Source: Dechloromonas sp.
GTDB lineage: Bacteria; Pseudomonadota; Gammaproteobacteria; Burkholderiales; Rhodocyclaceae
Direction: 5' to 3'
Assembly (NCBI GenBank): GCA_011391255.1
Contig: JAABQV010000007.1
Location: 1 to 64,000 of the forward strand
DNA length: 64,000 nucleotides
This document shows, one piece after another, positions 18,286-27,704 of this stretch (positions within the stretch are counted from its first letter, which is position 1; every line of letters begins with the position of its first letter). The notes under the pieces were generated by a model. The model saw only the letters and a list, made by a program, of their open reading frames with translations. It made no database searches and had not been told where the DNA came from. Both the position numbers and the translations under genes were made by a program.

Positions 18286-19719
18286 TTAAAGGAAGTGAAA
18301 TCCAACCTGGAACAACTTCTCGACCTTTTTGACCAGCTTCTTGCGTGTGCAAAAAACAATCACATGATCATCGGCCTCAATCACCGTGTCGTGGTGGGCG
18401 ATCACCACCTCACCATGTCGGGTGATTGATGTCCAGTCATCGGTCTGACCAACGACGACCGTCTTGTCGAAATTTCTCACCAATGCCGCGACGGTGACGC
18501 CGCCTGGCCAGGCGATCTGATCAACCCGCCGACCTACAATCTTCGAGGTTTTGGCATCACCATGCGCAACGATTTCGAGCGCCTCGGCGGCGCCACGTCG
18601 CAAGGAGTGAACTTCGGCGACGTCACCCGTACGAACGTGCGCCAGGAGCGTACCGATCGACACCTGAGCTGGCGAAATACCGATATCAATCGGGCCGCCC
18701 TCAATCATTTCCGCATAAGCCCGGCGATTAATCAACGCAAGTACCCGCTTGCAACCCAGCCGTTTAGCCAGATTACCGGCCATGATGTTGTCTTCATCAT
18801 CATTGGTCAGCGCCAGGAAGAGATCCATTTCGGCGATGTTTTCCTGCTCGAGCAATTCTTCGTCCGTCACATCGCCAAGCAGAACCAGCGTATCGTCGAG
18901 TTCGCTGGCGATCTGTTCTGCACGTTCCTTGCGACCTTCTATGATCTTCAATTCGTAGCGCTTTTCGAGACCTTTCGCGACGCGCAAACCAATATTGCCA
19001 CCCCCGGCAATCATGATGCGCCGGACAGGAGTCACCATTCGTCTCAATTGGCGTAATACCGGCCGGATGTTCTCTGAAGCCGCGAGCAAGAACACCTCAT
19101 CACCCGCCTCAATAACGGTGTCACCATCCGGAAAAACCGGCTGATCGCGCCGGAAAATTGCTGCGATCCGCGCTTCCATTTCAAGTGGTAGCAGTTCCGG
19201 CATGCTTTTGATCGGCTTGCCAACCAGCAAACCATCCTCATAAGCGCGCACCGCCACCAAACTCACCCGGCCCCGGGCAAATTGCAGCACCTGCAGCGCT
19301 TCTGGAAATTCGACCAGGCGGCGGATGTAATCGGTAATCACCTGTTCCGGACAAAGCGCAAAATCGACAGCGAAGTTGTCCTCTGATAACAGTTCTTTGT
19401 CATCGAGAAAATCCGGCGAGCGCAAGCGGGCGATGCGGGTTGGAATGTTGAAAACGCTGTGCGCCAGCTTGCAGGCGACCAAATTAGTCTGATCGCTCTG
19501 GGTCAGGGCGATAATCATATCGGCATCTTCCGCCCCGGCCCTACGCATCACTGAAGGCAAGGCGGCATTGCCCTGTACCGTCCGCAGATCAAGGCGATCC
19601 TGTAACTTGGCCAGATGGGCGCCGTCCAGATCAACGATCGTGATGTCGTTTTCTTCCGAGACCAGGCCTTCGGCCACACTGGCGCCGACCTGACCGGCAC
19701 CCAGAATGATGACTTTCAT
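18286..19719 (-). CDS. trkA: Trk system regulatory subunit TrkA
   Basis: A 477-residue cytoplasmic NAD-binding regulator of TrkH. It has two Rossmann-type RCK_N domains, starting MKVIILGAGQVGASVAEGL and, in the second half, RIMIAGGGNIGLRVAKGLE, each followed by a C-terminal ligand-binding domain (the last ends VFCTRKKLVKKVEKLF). Nucleotide binding opens or closes the TrkH pore. It lies 10 bases upstream of trkH and 29 bases downstream of the NtrX-like regulator. Confidence 0.96.
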   Translation of the reverse strand: MKVIILGAGQVGASVAEGLVSEENDITIVDLDGAHLAKLQDRLDLRTVQGNAALPSVMRRAGAEDADMIIALTQSDQTNLVACKLAHSVFNIPTRIARLRSPDFLDDKELLSEDNFAVDFALCPEQVITDYIRRLVEFPEALQVLQFARGRVSLVAVRAYEDGLLVGKPIKSMPELLPLEMEARIAAIFRRDQPVFPDGDTVIEAGDEVFLLAASENIRPVLRQLRRMVTPVRRIMIAGGGNIGLRVAKGLEKRYELKIIEGRKERAEQIASELDDTLVLLGDVTDEELLEQENIAEMDLFLALTNDDEDNIMAGNLAKRLGCKRVLALINRRAYAEMIEGGPIDIGISPAQVSIGTLLAHVRTGDVAEVHSLRRGAAEALEIVAHGDAKTSKIVGRRVDQIAWPGGVTVAALVRNFDKTVVVGQTDDWTSITRHGEVVIAHHDTVIEADDHVIVFCTRKKLVKKVEKLFQVGFHFL

Positions 19720-19748
19720 ACTTCCCCCCTAGCTGCGACTGCAATTTT

Positions 19749-21014
19749 TTATTCTTCGTGACGCTTGTTCAAGGCAATCCCAAGTTGTTTCATTTTACGG
19801 TACAAGTGCGTTCGTTCGAGACCGGAGCGCTCGGCCAACTTGGTCATGTTGCCACCCTCAAGGCGCAGATGGTGCTCGAAATAAAGCTTCTCAAAGGCAT
19901 CCCGCGCTTCACGCAGGGGCCGCCCGAAAAGTGGCAGCAATGATGCCTTCTCGCTTTCGGGATTGTCTTCAACAGGCGCGACACGACGTACATCCTCGGC
20001 ACTGATTTCTTCCTCCAGCGCGGTCAGCGCGAGGTTGCGGACCAGTACATAAAGATCGCCCCAACTGGCTTCCGGCTGGTTTTTCCAGGGCAGGGTGCGC
20101 AGGGCATTGAGCGCCCCGGAAGAAAAACGACGCGACTGGACCTCTCCACGCTCGACGAAATTGGTCAGCAGCAAGCTGGCGATTTCCGGTAACTCGTCGG
20201 CATGCCCGGCCAAAGGCGGCAGGGACAACCAGACTTCACCCAGTTTGGTCAGCAATTTATTGTCCCAGCCAGCCTCGATCAGACTGGAAAGCGGGCGGGC
20301 AACGGCAGCGACTATCTGCAAATTCAGCTTATCCAGACGGTCGACCGCGTAAGCCAGATTCATTTGCTGCATTTTGCCGAGAACCGCCAGATCGGGGACA
20401 AAAATCAGCCCGCCGGAAATTTTTTCAAGCATTTCCTGAGTCAAGGCGCTGCTTAAGGACGACAAATCCAGCCATGGCGCACGCGGCGGGAGCAGGGTGC
20501 GGGCACAAATTTCCGCCATACCGCCGGTCACTCCCTTGATCATGACCAGCGAGGATTTGGCCGCAGCCTGCTCAAGGCGACGCTTGAATTCCTTAACGAA
20601 GGCCGAGCGACCGAAAGCCTCCAGCGTCAGCGGCGGATGCAGCGGCGGCGCGTCGTGCTTGAGTGCTTTCTGGACGGTCGACAGCAATTTTTGCAGCCCG
20701 ATCGGTTTTTCGAGGAAATCGAAGGCGCCAAAACGCGTCGCTTCAACCGCCGTATCGATCGTACCGTGGCCGGACATCATGACCACCGGCATACTGAGCT
20801 GGCCGCCGACATGCCATTCCTTGAGCAGTGAGATGCCATCGGTATCGGGCATCCAGATATCCAGCAAAACCAGATCCGGGCGTAACTCCGTCCGGATGCG
20901 GCGCGCCGCCGTCGCATTTTCTGCCAAACGCACGTCGTAACCTTCGTCGATCAGAATCTCCGAGAGCAACTCCCGGATACCGACTTCGTCGTCAACGACC
21001 AATATTATTGCCAT
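19749..21014 (-). CDS. NtrX-like response regulator with degenerate AAA+ domain
   Basis: A 421-residue regulator with three parts: an N-terminal receiver domain (phosphoacceptor Asp52 in VLLDIWMPDTDG), a central region aligned with the sigma-54 AAA+ domain, and a Fis-type helix-turn-helix (MTKLAERSGLERTHLYRKMKQLG). The central region has lost its signature residues: the Walker A position reads IKGVTGGMAE with no GKT/S, no GAFTGA loop is present, and the Walker B place reads GGLIFVPDLAVLG. It is therefore unlikely to hydrolyse ATP or open sigma-54 promoters and may act as a sigma-70-type regulator or repressor. It overlaps the kinase gene by 23 bases. The ntrX identity is by context. Confidence 0.85.
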   Translation of the reverse strand: MAIILVVDDEVGIRELLSEILIDEGYDVRLAENATAARRIRTELRPDLVLLDIWMPDTDGISLLKEWHVGGQLSMPVVMMSGHGTIDTAVEATRFGAFDFLEKPIGLQKLLSTVQKALKHDAPPLHPPLTLEAFGRSAFVKEFKRRLEQAAAKSSLVMIKGVTGGMAEICARTLLPPRAPWLDLSSLSSALTQEMLEKISGGLIFVPDLAVLGKMQQMNLAYAVDRLDKLNLQIVAAVARPLSSLIEAGWDNKLLTKLGEVWLSLPPLAGHADELPEIASLLLTNFVERGEVQSRRFSSGALNALRTLPWKNQPEASWGDLYVLVRNLALTALEEEISAEDVRRVAPVEDNPESEKASLLPLFGRPLREARDAFEKLYFEHHLRLEGGNMTKLAERSGLERTHLYRKMKQLGIALNKRHEE

Positions 21015-23148
21015 TTTTGGCTTCCTCCTCTTTCACCAGCGGCAGACGGACAAAGATCCGCGCCCCGCCCTCTGGTGCGTTGCTGATTTCAATAGTGCCC
21101 AAATGTTCGTCAATGATCTTCTTGACGATGGGCATGCCAAGACCGGTGCCCCGCGCCTTGGTAGTGACGTAGGGTTCAAAAATGCGCGGCAGGATTTCCG
21201 CCGGGAAGCCCGGGCCGTTGTCGGTGATCAATAATTCGGCATGGCGATTTAGGGCTTTGGTGGCGATAACGATACAGCCTTCAACATTCCCCTCCAGTGC
21301 GTCCTCGGCATTACGCAGGAGATTGTGAATAACCTGGCGCAGTTGGGTTGCATCGCCCAATACCTGTGGCAAATCATCGGCCAGTGCCAGTTTGATCGTC
21401 GCCGATGAGCTTTCATAGAGACCGAGAACTTCGCTAATTAACTCATTGAGATCAAGCGGTGAAACTTCCGGCGTCGGCAAGCGGGCATAGTCGCGGAAGT
21501 CATCAACCATACGCTTCATTGCCTGTACCTGATTGATGATGGTTTGCGTACCGCGCGCCAGCATATCTGCGTCGCTACCGGCCAGCTTGCCGGAGAGCTT
21601 GAATTGCAGACGCTCGGCCGAAAGCTGTATCGGCGTCAGCGGATTCTTGATTTCATGCGCCAGCCGCCGCGCCACTTCACCCCAGGCCGCGCTACGCTGA
21701 GCTGCGATAAGGCGCGTTACATCATCAAAAACCACGACATCGCCGCCGCCACTGACCTCAGGCAAGCGCGAGCCGCGCAACAAAAGCACCTGCGGCATGC
21801 CGTTCAGGCGCTCCATTTCGAGCTGAGCTTGCCATTCGGCTTCTTCAGTCGCCGCGAAATGCTCGCGAATAAATTCGCCAAAGATGGTCTGGCGCGGCCA
21901 AGTGCTTACGTCGCGGCCGATCAAGTCTTCAAAATCATCACTGAGAATATTCAATGCGCCTTCATTGACCGTGCGCAGGACAAAATTGCGGTCAAATACC
22001 AATACGCCGGCAGACAGATTGGCGAGTATGGACTCCAGATAACCGCGTGCTGCTTCGAGTTCATTGCGATGGCGCTCGGTTTCACGGCGGGCATCATCAA
22101 GCTGACGGGTCATGCGATTAAAGGACTGCGTTAGTACACCCAATTCGTCACTGCTATAAACCGCTTCACGTGGCGAGAAGTCGCCTTTGGCAACGGCGTG
22201 CGTTCCCTCGGCGAGAATCAGTAGCGGTGCGACCAGACGCCGGGCCATCACATACGCCAGCGCAAAAGCCCCAAACAGTGCAACGAGTACGGTCAACGTC
22301 AAAGTCAGGGCATAAATTTGCGTCAGTCCCTGACGCGCCAATTGCAGCTCTTGATAGTCTCGATAGACGGCTTGCACGGCATCGGCATCACGCGCCAGTC
22401 CGTCAGGCACCGGATGAGTCAGCTGCAGAATGCGCGGCTCCTCGTATAAATCTCTTGCTGCCACCGGCACCAGCACCCGTAAATGCAACTTGCCACCTTC
22501 GCCTTCGACCGAAGTCACCGAGCGCGTCGAGCGCGCCTGCTTGAGCTGCGCCTGACTGGGCAGATCGGGAAGTAAGCTGCTGAGATCCGCAGTTGCACTC
22601 GACAGGAGCTGCCCGCCTACCGAAAACAGCGCGAGCGACTGAACGCTCTGCTCATCACGCAACCGCAAGAGCGCTGAACGCCGCGAAATTTCAGAAATTC
22701 CTGACAATTCTGCAGCCATGCCCCGGGCTTTTTCAACCAGATCATCGAGCTGCGAATCGAGCGCTGTGCGGCCGAGCTGGAGTCCTGACTCAAGCGCCTT
22801 CTCGACGCGCACATCGAACCAGCTCTCAATCGATCGCGTCACAAACTGAACCGAAACACCGTACACCAGCGCCCCCGGCAAGACCGCGACGATACCAAAC
22901 ATCAACATCAGACGCAGCTTGAGGCGGGCTCCAAAAATCTGCGCACGATAGTCATTCCACAATGAGCGCACCTGCCAGCCAACCAGCGCCAGCATGCCGA
23001 TTGCCAGAATCACGTTGAGAACGATCAAGAGCGGGTAATTTCGCGAAAAGACAACCGTGTCGGCAGCAGTCGACATCAGCAGCAAAAACCAGACGATGCC
23101 GCCAATCGCAACGATCACGGCACCGCCAGCGGCCAAAAAGCGCTTCAC
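20992..23148 (-). CDS. NtrY-like membrane histidine kinase
   Basis: The start is taken as the GTG at 23148, which overlaps the DUF4390 stop in GTGA; the track's longer start would run through that gene. The 718-residue product has two N-terminal transmembrane segments, a periplasmic or membrane-proximal region, a third segment (ALTLTLTVLVALFGAFALAYVMA), a HAMP domain, a PAS domain (LSAGVLVFDRNFVLRTVN), the phospho-histidine box RRLAHEIKNPLTPIQLSAERL and an ATPase domain (NLLRNAEDALEG, DNGPGFP, GTGLGMPIVKKI). This is the NtrY architecture. Its partner is the degenerate NtrX-like regulator immediately downstream. Confidence 0.92.
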   Translation of the reverse strand: MKRFLAAGGAVIVAIGGIVWFLLLMSTAADTVVFSRNYPLLIVLNVILAIGMLALVGWQVRSLWNDYRAQIFGARLKLRLMLMFGIVAVLPGALVYGVSVQFVTRSIESWFDVRVEKALESGLQLGRTALDSQLDDLVEKARGMAAELSGISEISRRSALLRLRDEQSVQSLALFSVGGQLLSSATADLSSLLPDLPSQAQLKQARSTRSVTSVEGEGGKLHLRVLVPVAARDLYEEPRILQLTHPVPDGLARDADAVQAVYRDYQELQLARQGLTQIYALTLTLTVLVALFGAFALAYVMARRLVAPLLILAEGTHAVAKGDFSPREAVYSSDELGVLTQSFNRMTRQLDDARRETERHRNELEAARGYLESILANLSAGVLVFDRNFVLRTVNEGALNILSDDFEDLIGRDVSTWPRQTIFGEFIREHFAATEEAEWQAQLEMERLNGMPQVLLLRGSRLPEVSGGGDVVVFDDVTRLIAAQRSAAWGEVARRLAHEIKNPLTPIQLSAERLQFKLSGKLAGSDADMLARGTQTIINQVQAMKRMVDDFRDYARLPTPEVSPLDLNELISEVLGLYESSSATIKLALADDLPQVLGDATQLRQVIHNLLRNAEDALEGNVEGCIVIATKALNRHAELLITDNGPGFPAEILPRIFEPYVTTKARGTGLGMPIVKKIIDEHLGTIEISNAPEGGARIFVRLPLVKEEEAKNGNNIGR

Positions 23149-23723
23149 TTGGCGTCCGCCGCAGGTAGTGGTGGCAGCGTCACCGGCCACGTCTTCCAGT
23201 CAGATGCCAGGTTCCACTCCTTGTTGCCCAACGCACTGATCTGGAAGGGGCGCGGCAGCTGGTTGAGGTCGAGCCGCAGACGCAGCGCAGCCTCGTAGGA
23301 CTCAGCAGGACGTACTGCCTTGTCGGCCTTTTCAATGACCAGCCAGCCGCGGACCCGGGAAAAAACCAGCAAGGCATCAGCGAGCGATGAAAAGCTCTGA
23401 TGCAAACCACCCGTCGTCACCCGGTATTGGCGGGTCAGCGCATGGTAGGACAAGCGGTAGGTTTGCGTTCGTATTGCCGCTTTTTCTTCCAGCCAGTACC
23501 AACGCGGCTTGGAAAGTTCAAACTCAAGGATAAAATTGAGGACAACGCCCTTGGCGACCGCATCTTCAAGACGCTGACTGATCTCAAAATTGAAATCCGC
23601 CGCCACAACATAGCCATCTTCACTCACCGTAAGCTGTGGTTTGACGACCTCGATTTCGGCCGCAAAGAGCCACGCCGGCACCAGCAGCACCACAAAGAGC
23701 AGGGCGCGCAGGCGTTCAGGCAC
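23145..23723 (-). CDS. DUF4390 exported protein
   Basis: A 192-residue exported protein of the DUF4390 family. I prefer the GTG at 23723 because it yields a classical signal peptide (VPERLRALLFVVLLVPAWLFA, cleavage before AEIEVV); the ATG at 23756 would overlap rsmB by 41 bases. The mature part is a beta-rich domain with motifs such as LNFILEFELSKPRWYWL and TYRLSYHALTRQYRVTTGG. The function is unknown. Its fixed place between rsmB and the ntrY-like kinase, and its export, suggest it could act on the signal seen by that kinase; this is inference. Confidence 0.78.
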   Translation of the reverse strand: MPERLRALLFVVLLVPAWLFAAEIEVVKPQLTVSEDGYVVAADFNFEISQRLEDAVAKGVVLNFILEFELSKPRWYWLEEKAAIRTQTYRLSYHALTRQYRVTTGGLHQSFSSLADALLVFSRVRGWLVIEKADKAVRPAESYEAALRLRLDLNQLPRPFQISALGNKEWNLASDWKTWPVTLPPLPAADAK

Positions 23724-24978
23724 GCTTTTCGAGCAGGCTGTAGAAAAAACCGTCATTATCGGCAGTCGGTAACAATTGCTCCTCGGCGGCGCGCCGTGCG
23801 CTGTGCTGCTGGCGGGCGAGAAAACGGGTAATTTGACCGGTATTTTCAGCAGCAAACACCGAGCAGGTGGCGTAGAGGAGTTTACCGCCAGGACGCAAGC
23901 AAAGCCACAGGGCGTCAAGCATCCGCGATTGCGTTGCGGCAAAACTGGCAATGTCGTCAAAACGCCGCAGCCACTTGGCGTCGGGGTTGCGCCGCACGAC
24001 GCCACTTGCGGTGCACGGCACATCAAGAAGGATGGCATCAAACAATTGACCATCCCACCAGGTATCTTTTTTGATGCAGTCGGCAACCTTGACCGTTGCG
24101 GTCAACCCCAGACGCAGCAGATTTTCTTCAATGCGCCGGCAGCGCGCCGGTTTGAGATCAAGCGCGAGCAGATCGAGATCGCCCAATTCGAGCAAATGCG
24201 CCGCTTTACCGCCGGGTGCTGCACAGGCATCAAGCACCCGACTTCCCTGCACTGGATTGAGCAGTCGGGCAGCGCGTTGCGCGCCGGGGTCCTGAACCGA
24301 GACGAGGCCTTCGGCAAAACCCGGCAAACGATCAACCGGCACCGGCTTGTCGAGCAGGATCGCACCATTGTCATCGCTGCGCGCGGTAATCCCGGCCGCT
24401 TCCAGAAGCTGCAGATAGGCTTCAGGGCTGACTCGCCGTTGGTTGGTGCGCAAGGCCATTGGTGGCGGCGAGTTGCCAGCCGCCGCGATTTCCTGCCAAT
24501 TATTTGGCCAGGCGGCACGCAAGGCTTCCAGCCACCAGCCGGGATGCTGGTGCAAGGCGACTTCGTTGCCGGCGACGGCCAAAGCCAATTCTTCACGACG
24601 CCGCAAATAGTTGCGCAAAACGGCGTTGACCAGTCCGCGCAAACGGCCATCGATCAACTCGCCAGCCGCCAGAACCGCCTGATCAACCGTCGTGTGCGCC
24701 GCTTCCGGACGCACCTCAAGCCGGGTCATGGCGACCAGCAGTAGCGCGCGGATTTCGGGCACATCAAGCGGGCGCTCCATCAGCCGGGCGAGGATGAAAT
24801 CGCCCCAGCCAAAGCGCCGCAAAGCGGTATAGAGCAAATCCTGAACCGCCGGCCGGGCGAGGGGATCGACCTGCGCCAGCAGATTTTCGGCAAGGCTGCG
24901 GCCGCCGAAGACAGCCGCGCACGCTTTTGATGCATGCAGCAGCGCATAAGCGAGAGAGGTGGGGGCAAGATTGGACAT
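23716..24978 (-). CDS. rsmB: 16S rRNA m5C967 methyltransferase RsmB
   Basis: A 420-residue SAM-dependent enzyme that methylates C967 of 16S rRNA. The ATG at 24978 (MSNLAPTSLAYAL) is chosen over the track start at 25020. It has the NusB-like RNA-binding N-terminal domain (LLYTALRRFGWGDFILARL) and a RsmB/NOL1 catalytic domain with SAM motif LDACAAPGGKAAHLLEL, and both cysteines of the mechanism, in DVPCTASGVVRRNPD and YATCSVFAAEN. It is divergent from the nuclease gene with 33 bases between the starts. Confidence 0.95.
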   Translation of the reverse strand: MSNLAPTSLAYALLHASKACAAVFGGRSLAENLLAQVDPLARPAVQDLLYTALRRFGWGDFILARLMERPLDVPEIRALLLVAMTRLEVRPEAAHTTVDQAVLAAGELIDGRLRGLVNAVLRNYLRRREELALAVAGNEVALHQHPGWWLEALRAAWPNNWQEIAAAGNSPPPMALRTNQRRVSPEAYLQLLEAAGITARSDDNGAILLDKPVPVDRLPGFAEGLVSVQDPGAQRAARLLNPVQGSRVLDACAAPGGKAAHLLELGDLDLLALDLKPARCRRIEENLLRLGLTATVKVADCIKKDTWWDGQLFDAILLDVPCTASGVVRRNPDAKWLRRFDDIASFAATQSRMLDALWLCLRPGGKLLYATCSVFAAENTGQITRFLARQQHSARRAAEEQLLPTADNDGFFYSLLEKRA

Positions 24979-25011
24979 AGCGCCGATTATCGCACGCGGC
25001 ATAATGGCGCA

Positions 25012-25893
25012 ATGAAACAACTCTTGCTCGCCCTGACGCTTTGTTTGGCTTCACCGCTCTGCCACGCCTGGAATGCCGCCGGCCACCGACTGGTGGCGGT
25101 AATTGCCTGGGAACAGTTGTCGCCGACGAGTCGTGAGCTAATCGGCAGCATACTTGCCAGCCATCCGGATTACGAACGCTGGGTGCAAAAAGCCAAATCC
25201 GGCGACAGCCCTGATATTTTCGCTGAGGCCTCAACCTGGCCTGACGATATCCGTAACGACCCGCGCTTTGATGATGAATCGGGCAAGGTACCGGCCATCG
25301 CCGGCTTACCAGACAATCGACGGCACAAAAACTGGCATTACGTCGATTTGCGCGCTGACGGGAGCGTCAAGGAAGGCCTGCTTGACCAGCAGATTGAACG
25401 ATTGCGTGAGGTGTTGCGGTCAACTGCCGATATGGCTCAAATTTCTTATGCCTTGCCCTGGTTACTCCATCTTGTTGCCGATATCCACCAGCCCCTGCAT
25501 GTCGGCCGGCATGGCGACGAAGGTGGCAATCATGTCGAAATTGAAAACCCGTTCAACCGTCGCCTGCCGTTTTCCAGCCTGCATACTTACTGGGATGACC
25601 TGCCCGGCGCGCCCTGGCTGCGCGGCAAGCGTCTGAAGCAAAGAGCGCACGATTTGATTGAGCGCTATCCGCCACCACCGCAAGCCAACGTCCGGCGCTG
25701 GCGCGATGAGAGCCATCGCCTGCTGGCACAGGCCTACCCGAACGCTGAGGGCAGCCTGCTGCCGATCATCACTGAGGAATTTCAGCGCTGGGCAATTGGA
25801 ATCGCCGAGCAGCGGATCGTCGAAGCCGGCTATCGCCTCGGCCGCCTGCTGGAAGAAACGCTCAAGGCTGGCGTTTCACGTGGAACCCCATAA
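25012..25893 (+). CDS. S1/P1-type secreted nuclease
   Basis: A 293-residue exported nuclease of the zinc-dependent S1/P1 family. The ATG at 25012 opens a signal peptide (MKQLLLALTLCLASPLCHA), leaving the family's conserved mature N-terminal tryptophan (AWNAAGHRL). Zinc ligands and active-site motifs are all present: GHRLVAVIAW, HKNWHYVDL, HLVADIHQPLHVGRHGDEGG and LHTYWDD. It would degrade single-stranded DNA, RNA or 3'-nucleotides outside the cytoplasm, likely for nutrient recovery. It interrupts the usual fmt-rsmB neighbourhood on the opposite strand, and its last codons contain a parS-like site. Confidence 0.9.
   Translation: MKQLLLALTLCLASPLCHAWNAAGHRLVAVIAWEQLSPTSRELIGSILASHPDYERWVQKAKSGDSPDIFAEASTWPDDIRNDPRFDDESGKVPAIAGLPDNRRHKNWHYVDLRADGSVKEGLLDQQIERLREVLRSTADMAQISYALPWLLHLVADIHQPLHVGRHGDEGGNHVEIENPFNRRLPFSSLHTYWDDLPGAPWLRGKRLKQRAHDLIERYPPPPQANVRRWRDESHRLLAQAYPNAEGSLLPIITEEFQRWAIGIAEQRIVEAGYRLGRLLEETLKAGVSRGTP
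25872..25887. promoter_or_regulatory. parS: parS-like centromere site 2 (one core mismatch)
   Basis: The 16-mer CGTTTCACGTGGAACC differs from the palindromic core at one base (GTGGAAC for GTGAAAC). It lies inside the last codons of the nuclease gene, so it is constrained by both roles if real. It is the weakest of the four sites. Confidence 0.6.
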
Positions 25894-25905
25894 AATGGAC
25901 AGGCC

Positions 25906-26280
25906 ATGAACGGATTACACCTGATCGCCGATCTCCACGACTGCCGTTGTGCGAGCAATTTTTTGCTCGATGCCAGCGGCTTGGAAAGCTACTGTGTTGA
26001 TGCCTGCACCCGCCACGAGCTAACTGTTGTTGGCCGTCTTTTCCACGCTTTTCAGGACGCTGCCGGCAAGCCGGCGGGGGTCACCGGCACCGTTGTCCTC
26101 GCCGAGTCGCACCTGGCGATTCACACCTGGCCCGAAGTGAGTGGCGTCACACTGGATGTCTATGTCTGCAATTTCAGTGGCGACAATAGCGCCCGCGCGC
26201 ACGCTTTATTCGATGAAATGCTGAATGCCTTCGTGCCAGGCAGCCTGGAAAAACAGGTGCTCGTGCGGGGCAAGGTCTAA
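25906..26280 (+). CDS. speD: S-adenosylmethionine decarboxylase proenzyme
   Basis: A 124-residue prokaryotic-type AdoMet decarboxylase that supplies decarboxylated SAM for spermidine synthesis. It is made as a proenzyme that self-cleaves before Ser68 in LAESHLAIHTWPE to form the pyruvoyl cofactor. Other conserved parts are CTRHELTVVGRLFHAF and the Cys-containing VYVCNFSGDN. It lies 12 bases after the nuclease gene in the same direction. Its stop abuts the convergent fmt stop with no spare base. No spermidine synthase is in the window. Confidence 0.95.
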   Translation: MNGLHLIADLHDCRCASNFLLDASGLESYCVDACTRHELTVVGRLFHAFQDAAGKPAGVTGTVVLAESHLAIHTWPEVSGVTLDVYVCNFSGDNSARAHALFDEMLNAFVPGSLEKQVLVRGKV

Positions 26281-27204
26281 TCAGGCCGGCAGATCGAAAC
26301 AGTCGCCGGGCCGCCAAGGGTTGCCGGCCAAAAACTGCTGAACCGGCAAGCGTTTGCCTCCGGCTTTTTGCAATTCGCTGATCGCCAGAGCACCCTCGCC
26401 GCAAGCAATGACGATCCGGTTGCGGTCAACCGCCAAAATCTGCCCGATTTCTCCCTGCCCAGGTGCCGGTAGCGCCTGCCATAGCTTGATCGTCTGCCCC
26501 TTGAACTGCGCCTGTGCGCCCGGAAAAGGGTTAAAGGCGCGCAGATGACGATCCAGTTCAAAGGCCGTTTTCCGCCAGTCAATCAGCGCTTCAGATTTCT
26601 CGATCTTGTGGGCGTAAGTAATCCCTTCTGCCTCCTGCACTTCGGTAGCCATCGGCAGTGCCGCCAGTGCTTCGACGATCAGGCCGGCACCGAGTGCGGC
26701 GAGACGATCGTGCAAACTGGCCGACGTGTCCAGCGCATCAACAGGGAATGCGCGGCGCAGCAACACTGGCCCGGTATCCAGACCGGCTTCCATTTGCATG
26801 ATGCAAACGCCGGTCTCGGCATCACCGGCAAGCAGCGCGCGTTGAATCGGTGCGGCACCACGCCACCTCGGCAGCAAGGAAGCGTGGATATTGAGGCAAC
26901 CATGACGCGGCAAATCGAGCACCGCCTGCGGCAATATCAGGCCATACGCGGCAACCACCATCACCTCGGCCTGAATGCTTGCCACGCGCGCCCTGGCTTC
27001 AGCATCCTTCAGGCTAGGCGGCTGAAAAACCTCGATCTGTTTTTCCAGAGCCAGTTTTTTGACCGCTGAGGGTTGCAAGGCCATACCACGCCCACCCGGC
27101 CGGTCAGGCTGAGTCAAGACCATCGCAACCTCATGGCCGGCATCAATGATCGCCGCCAACGCCTGTGCGGCAAACGCCGGTGTTCCTGCAAAAATGAGCT
27201 TCAT
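26281..27204 (-). CDS. fmt: Methionyl-tRNA formyltransferase
   Basis: A 307-residue enzyme that formylates initiator Met-tRNA using 10-formyl-THF. The catalytic block [20 protein letters not shown] holds the Asn and His of the active site, with the Asp of the motif in GLDTGPVLL. The N-terminus [16 protein letters not shown] is typical. Its start overlaps the def stop by four bases (ATGA), the classical def-fmt pair. Confidence 0.97.
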   Translation of the reverse strand: MKLIFAGTPAFAAQALAAIIDAGHEVAMVLTQPDRPGGRGMALQPSAVKKLALEKQIEVFQPPSLKDAEARARVASIQAEVMVVAAYGLILPQAVLDLPRHGCLNIHASLLPRWRGAAPIQRALLAGDAETGVCIMQMEAGLDTGPVLLRRAFPVDALDTSASLHDRLAALGAGLIVEALAALPMATEVQEAEGITYAHKIEKSEALIDWRKTAFELDRHLRAFNPFPGAQAQFKGQTIKLWQALPAPGQGEIGQILAVDRNRIVIACGEGALAISELQKAGGKRLPVQQFLAGNPWRPGDCFDLPA

Positions 27205-27704
27205 GCGGTGACGCGTGCTTTCTTGGCTAGCTTGTTTTTTATTCGCAGCTGCTTGAGCTGCGACAAATGATCGACAAAAACGATACCGTTCAAATGATCT
27301 AATTCATGTTGCAGACAAACCGCGAGCAAACCGTCGGCAACCAAAGACTGCGGCTGTCCGTCGAGATCCAGGTAATGCACAGTCACCCGCTCCGAGCGTT
27401 CAACCTTGTCATAAATGCCAGGCACCGACAGGCAACCTTCCTCACCTTCCTGCAAACCTTCGCAATGGTCAAGTTGCGGATTGATGAAAACGCGCAGATC
27501 ACTCTTGTCTTCGGAAACATCAATGATGATCAGTTGCTTGTGGACATCGACCTGAGTCGCTGCCAACCCGATACCTGGCGCCTCATACATCGTCTCGGCC
27601 ATATCAGCGGCGAGCTGACGAATACTTTCGTCAAAAACAGTGACCGGCTGCGCGATTTTTTTCAGACGGAGATCAGGGAAACGCAGAATGGGTAGAAGGG
27701 CCAT
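27201..27704 (-). CDS. def: Peptide deformylase
   Basis: A 167-residue metalloprotease that removes the N-formyl group from nascent proteins. All three signature motifs are intact: [18 protein letters not shown] with the metal-binding Cys, and QHELDHLNG with the two His ligands and catalytic Glu. It is the first gene of the def-fmt pair and is divergent from the LysM gene, with about 140 bases between the starts that must hold both promoters. Confidence 0.97.
   Translation of the reverse strand: MALLPILRFPDLRLKKIAQPVTVFDESIRQLAADMAETMYEAPGIGLAATQVDVHKQLIIIDVSEDKSDLRVFINPQLDHCEGLQEGEEGCLSVPGIYDKVERSERVTVHYLDLDGQPQSLVADGLLAVCLQHELDHLNGIVFVDHLSQLKQLRIKNKLAKKARVTA

Larger units (their letters stand above)
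21986..26429. repeat. Densest cluster of the TTGCGGTCAA decamer (four copies)
   Basis: Four exact copies lie within 4.4 kb: 21986-21995 (in the ntrY-like gene), 24096-24105 (rsmB), 25414-25423 (nuclease) and 26420-26429 (fmt). The full list of starts in the window is 700, 7446, 8648, 11064, 21986, 24096, 25414, 26420, 50040, 52888, 56670 and 62875. The span between copies is ordinary coding DNA. Confidence 0.85.

Noticed and set aside
22163-22176. parS-like CACGTG in the ntrY-like gene (GCTTCACGTGGCGA)
   Set aside because: Only the central CACGTG with short flanks matches; the outer palindrome is lost at several positions, unlike the four sites reported.
23776-24744. 322-codon plus-strand ORF opposite rsmB
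   Set aside because: Shadow of rsmB, whose motifs are complete on the other strand.
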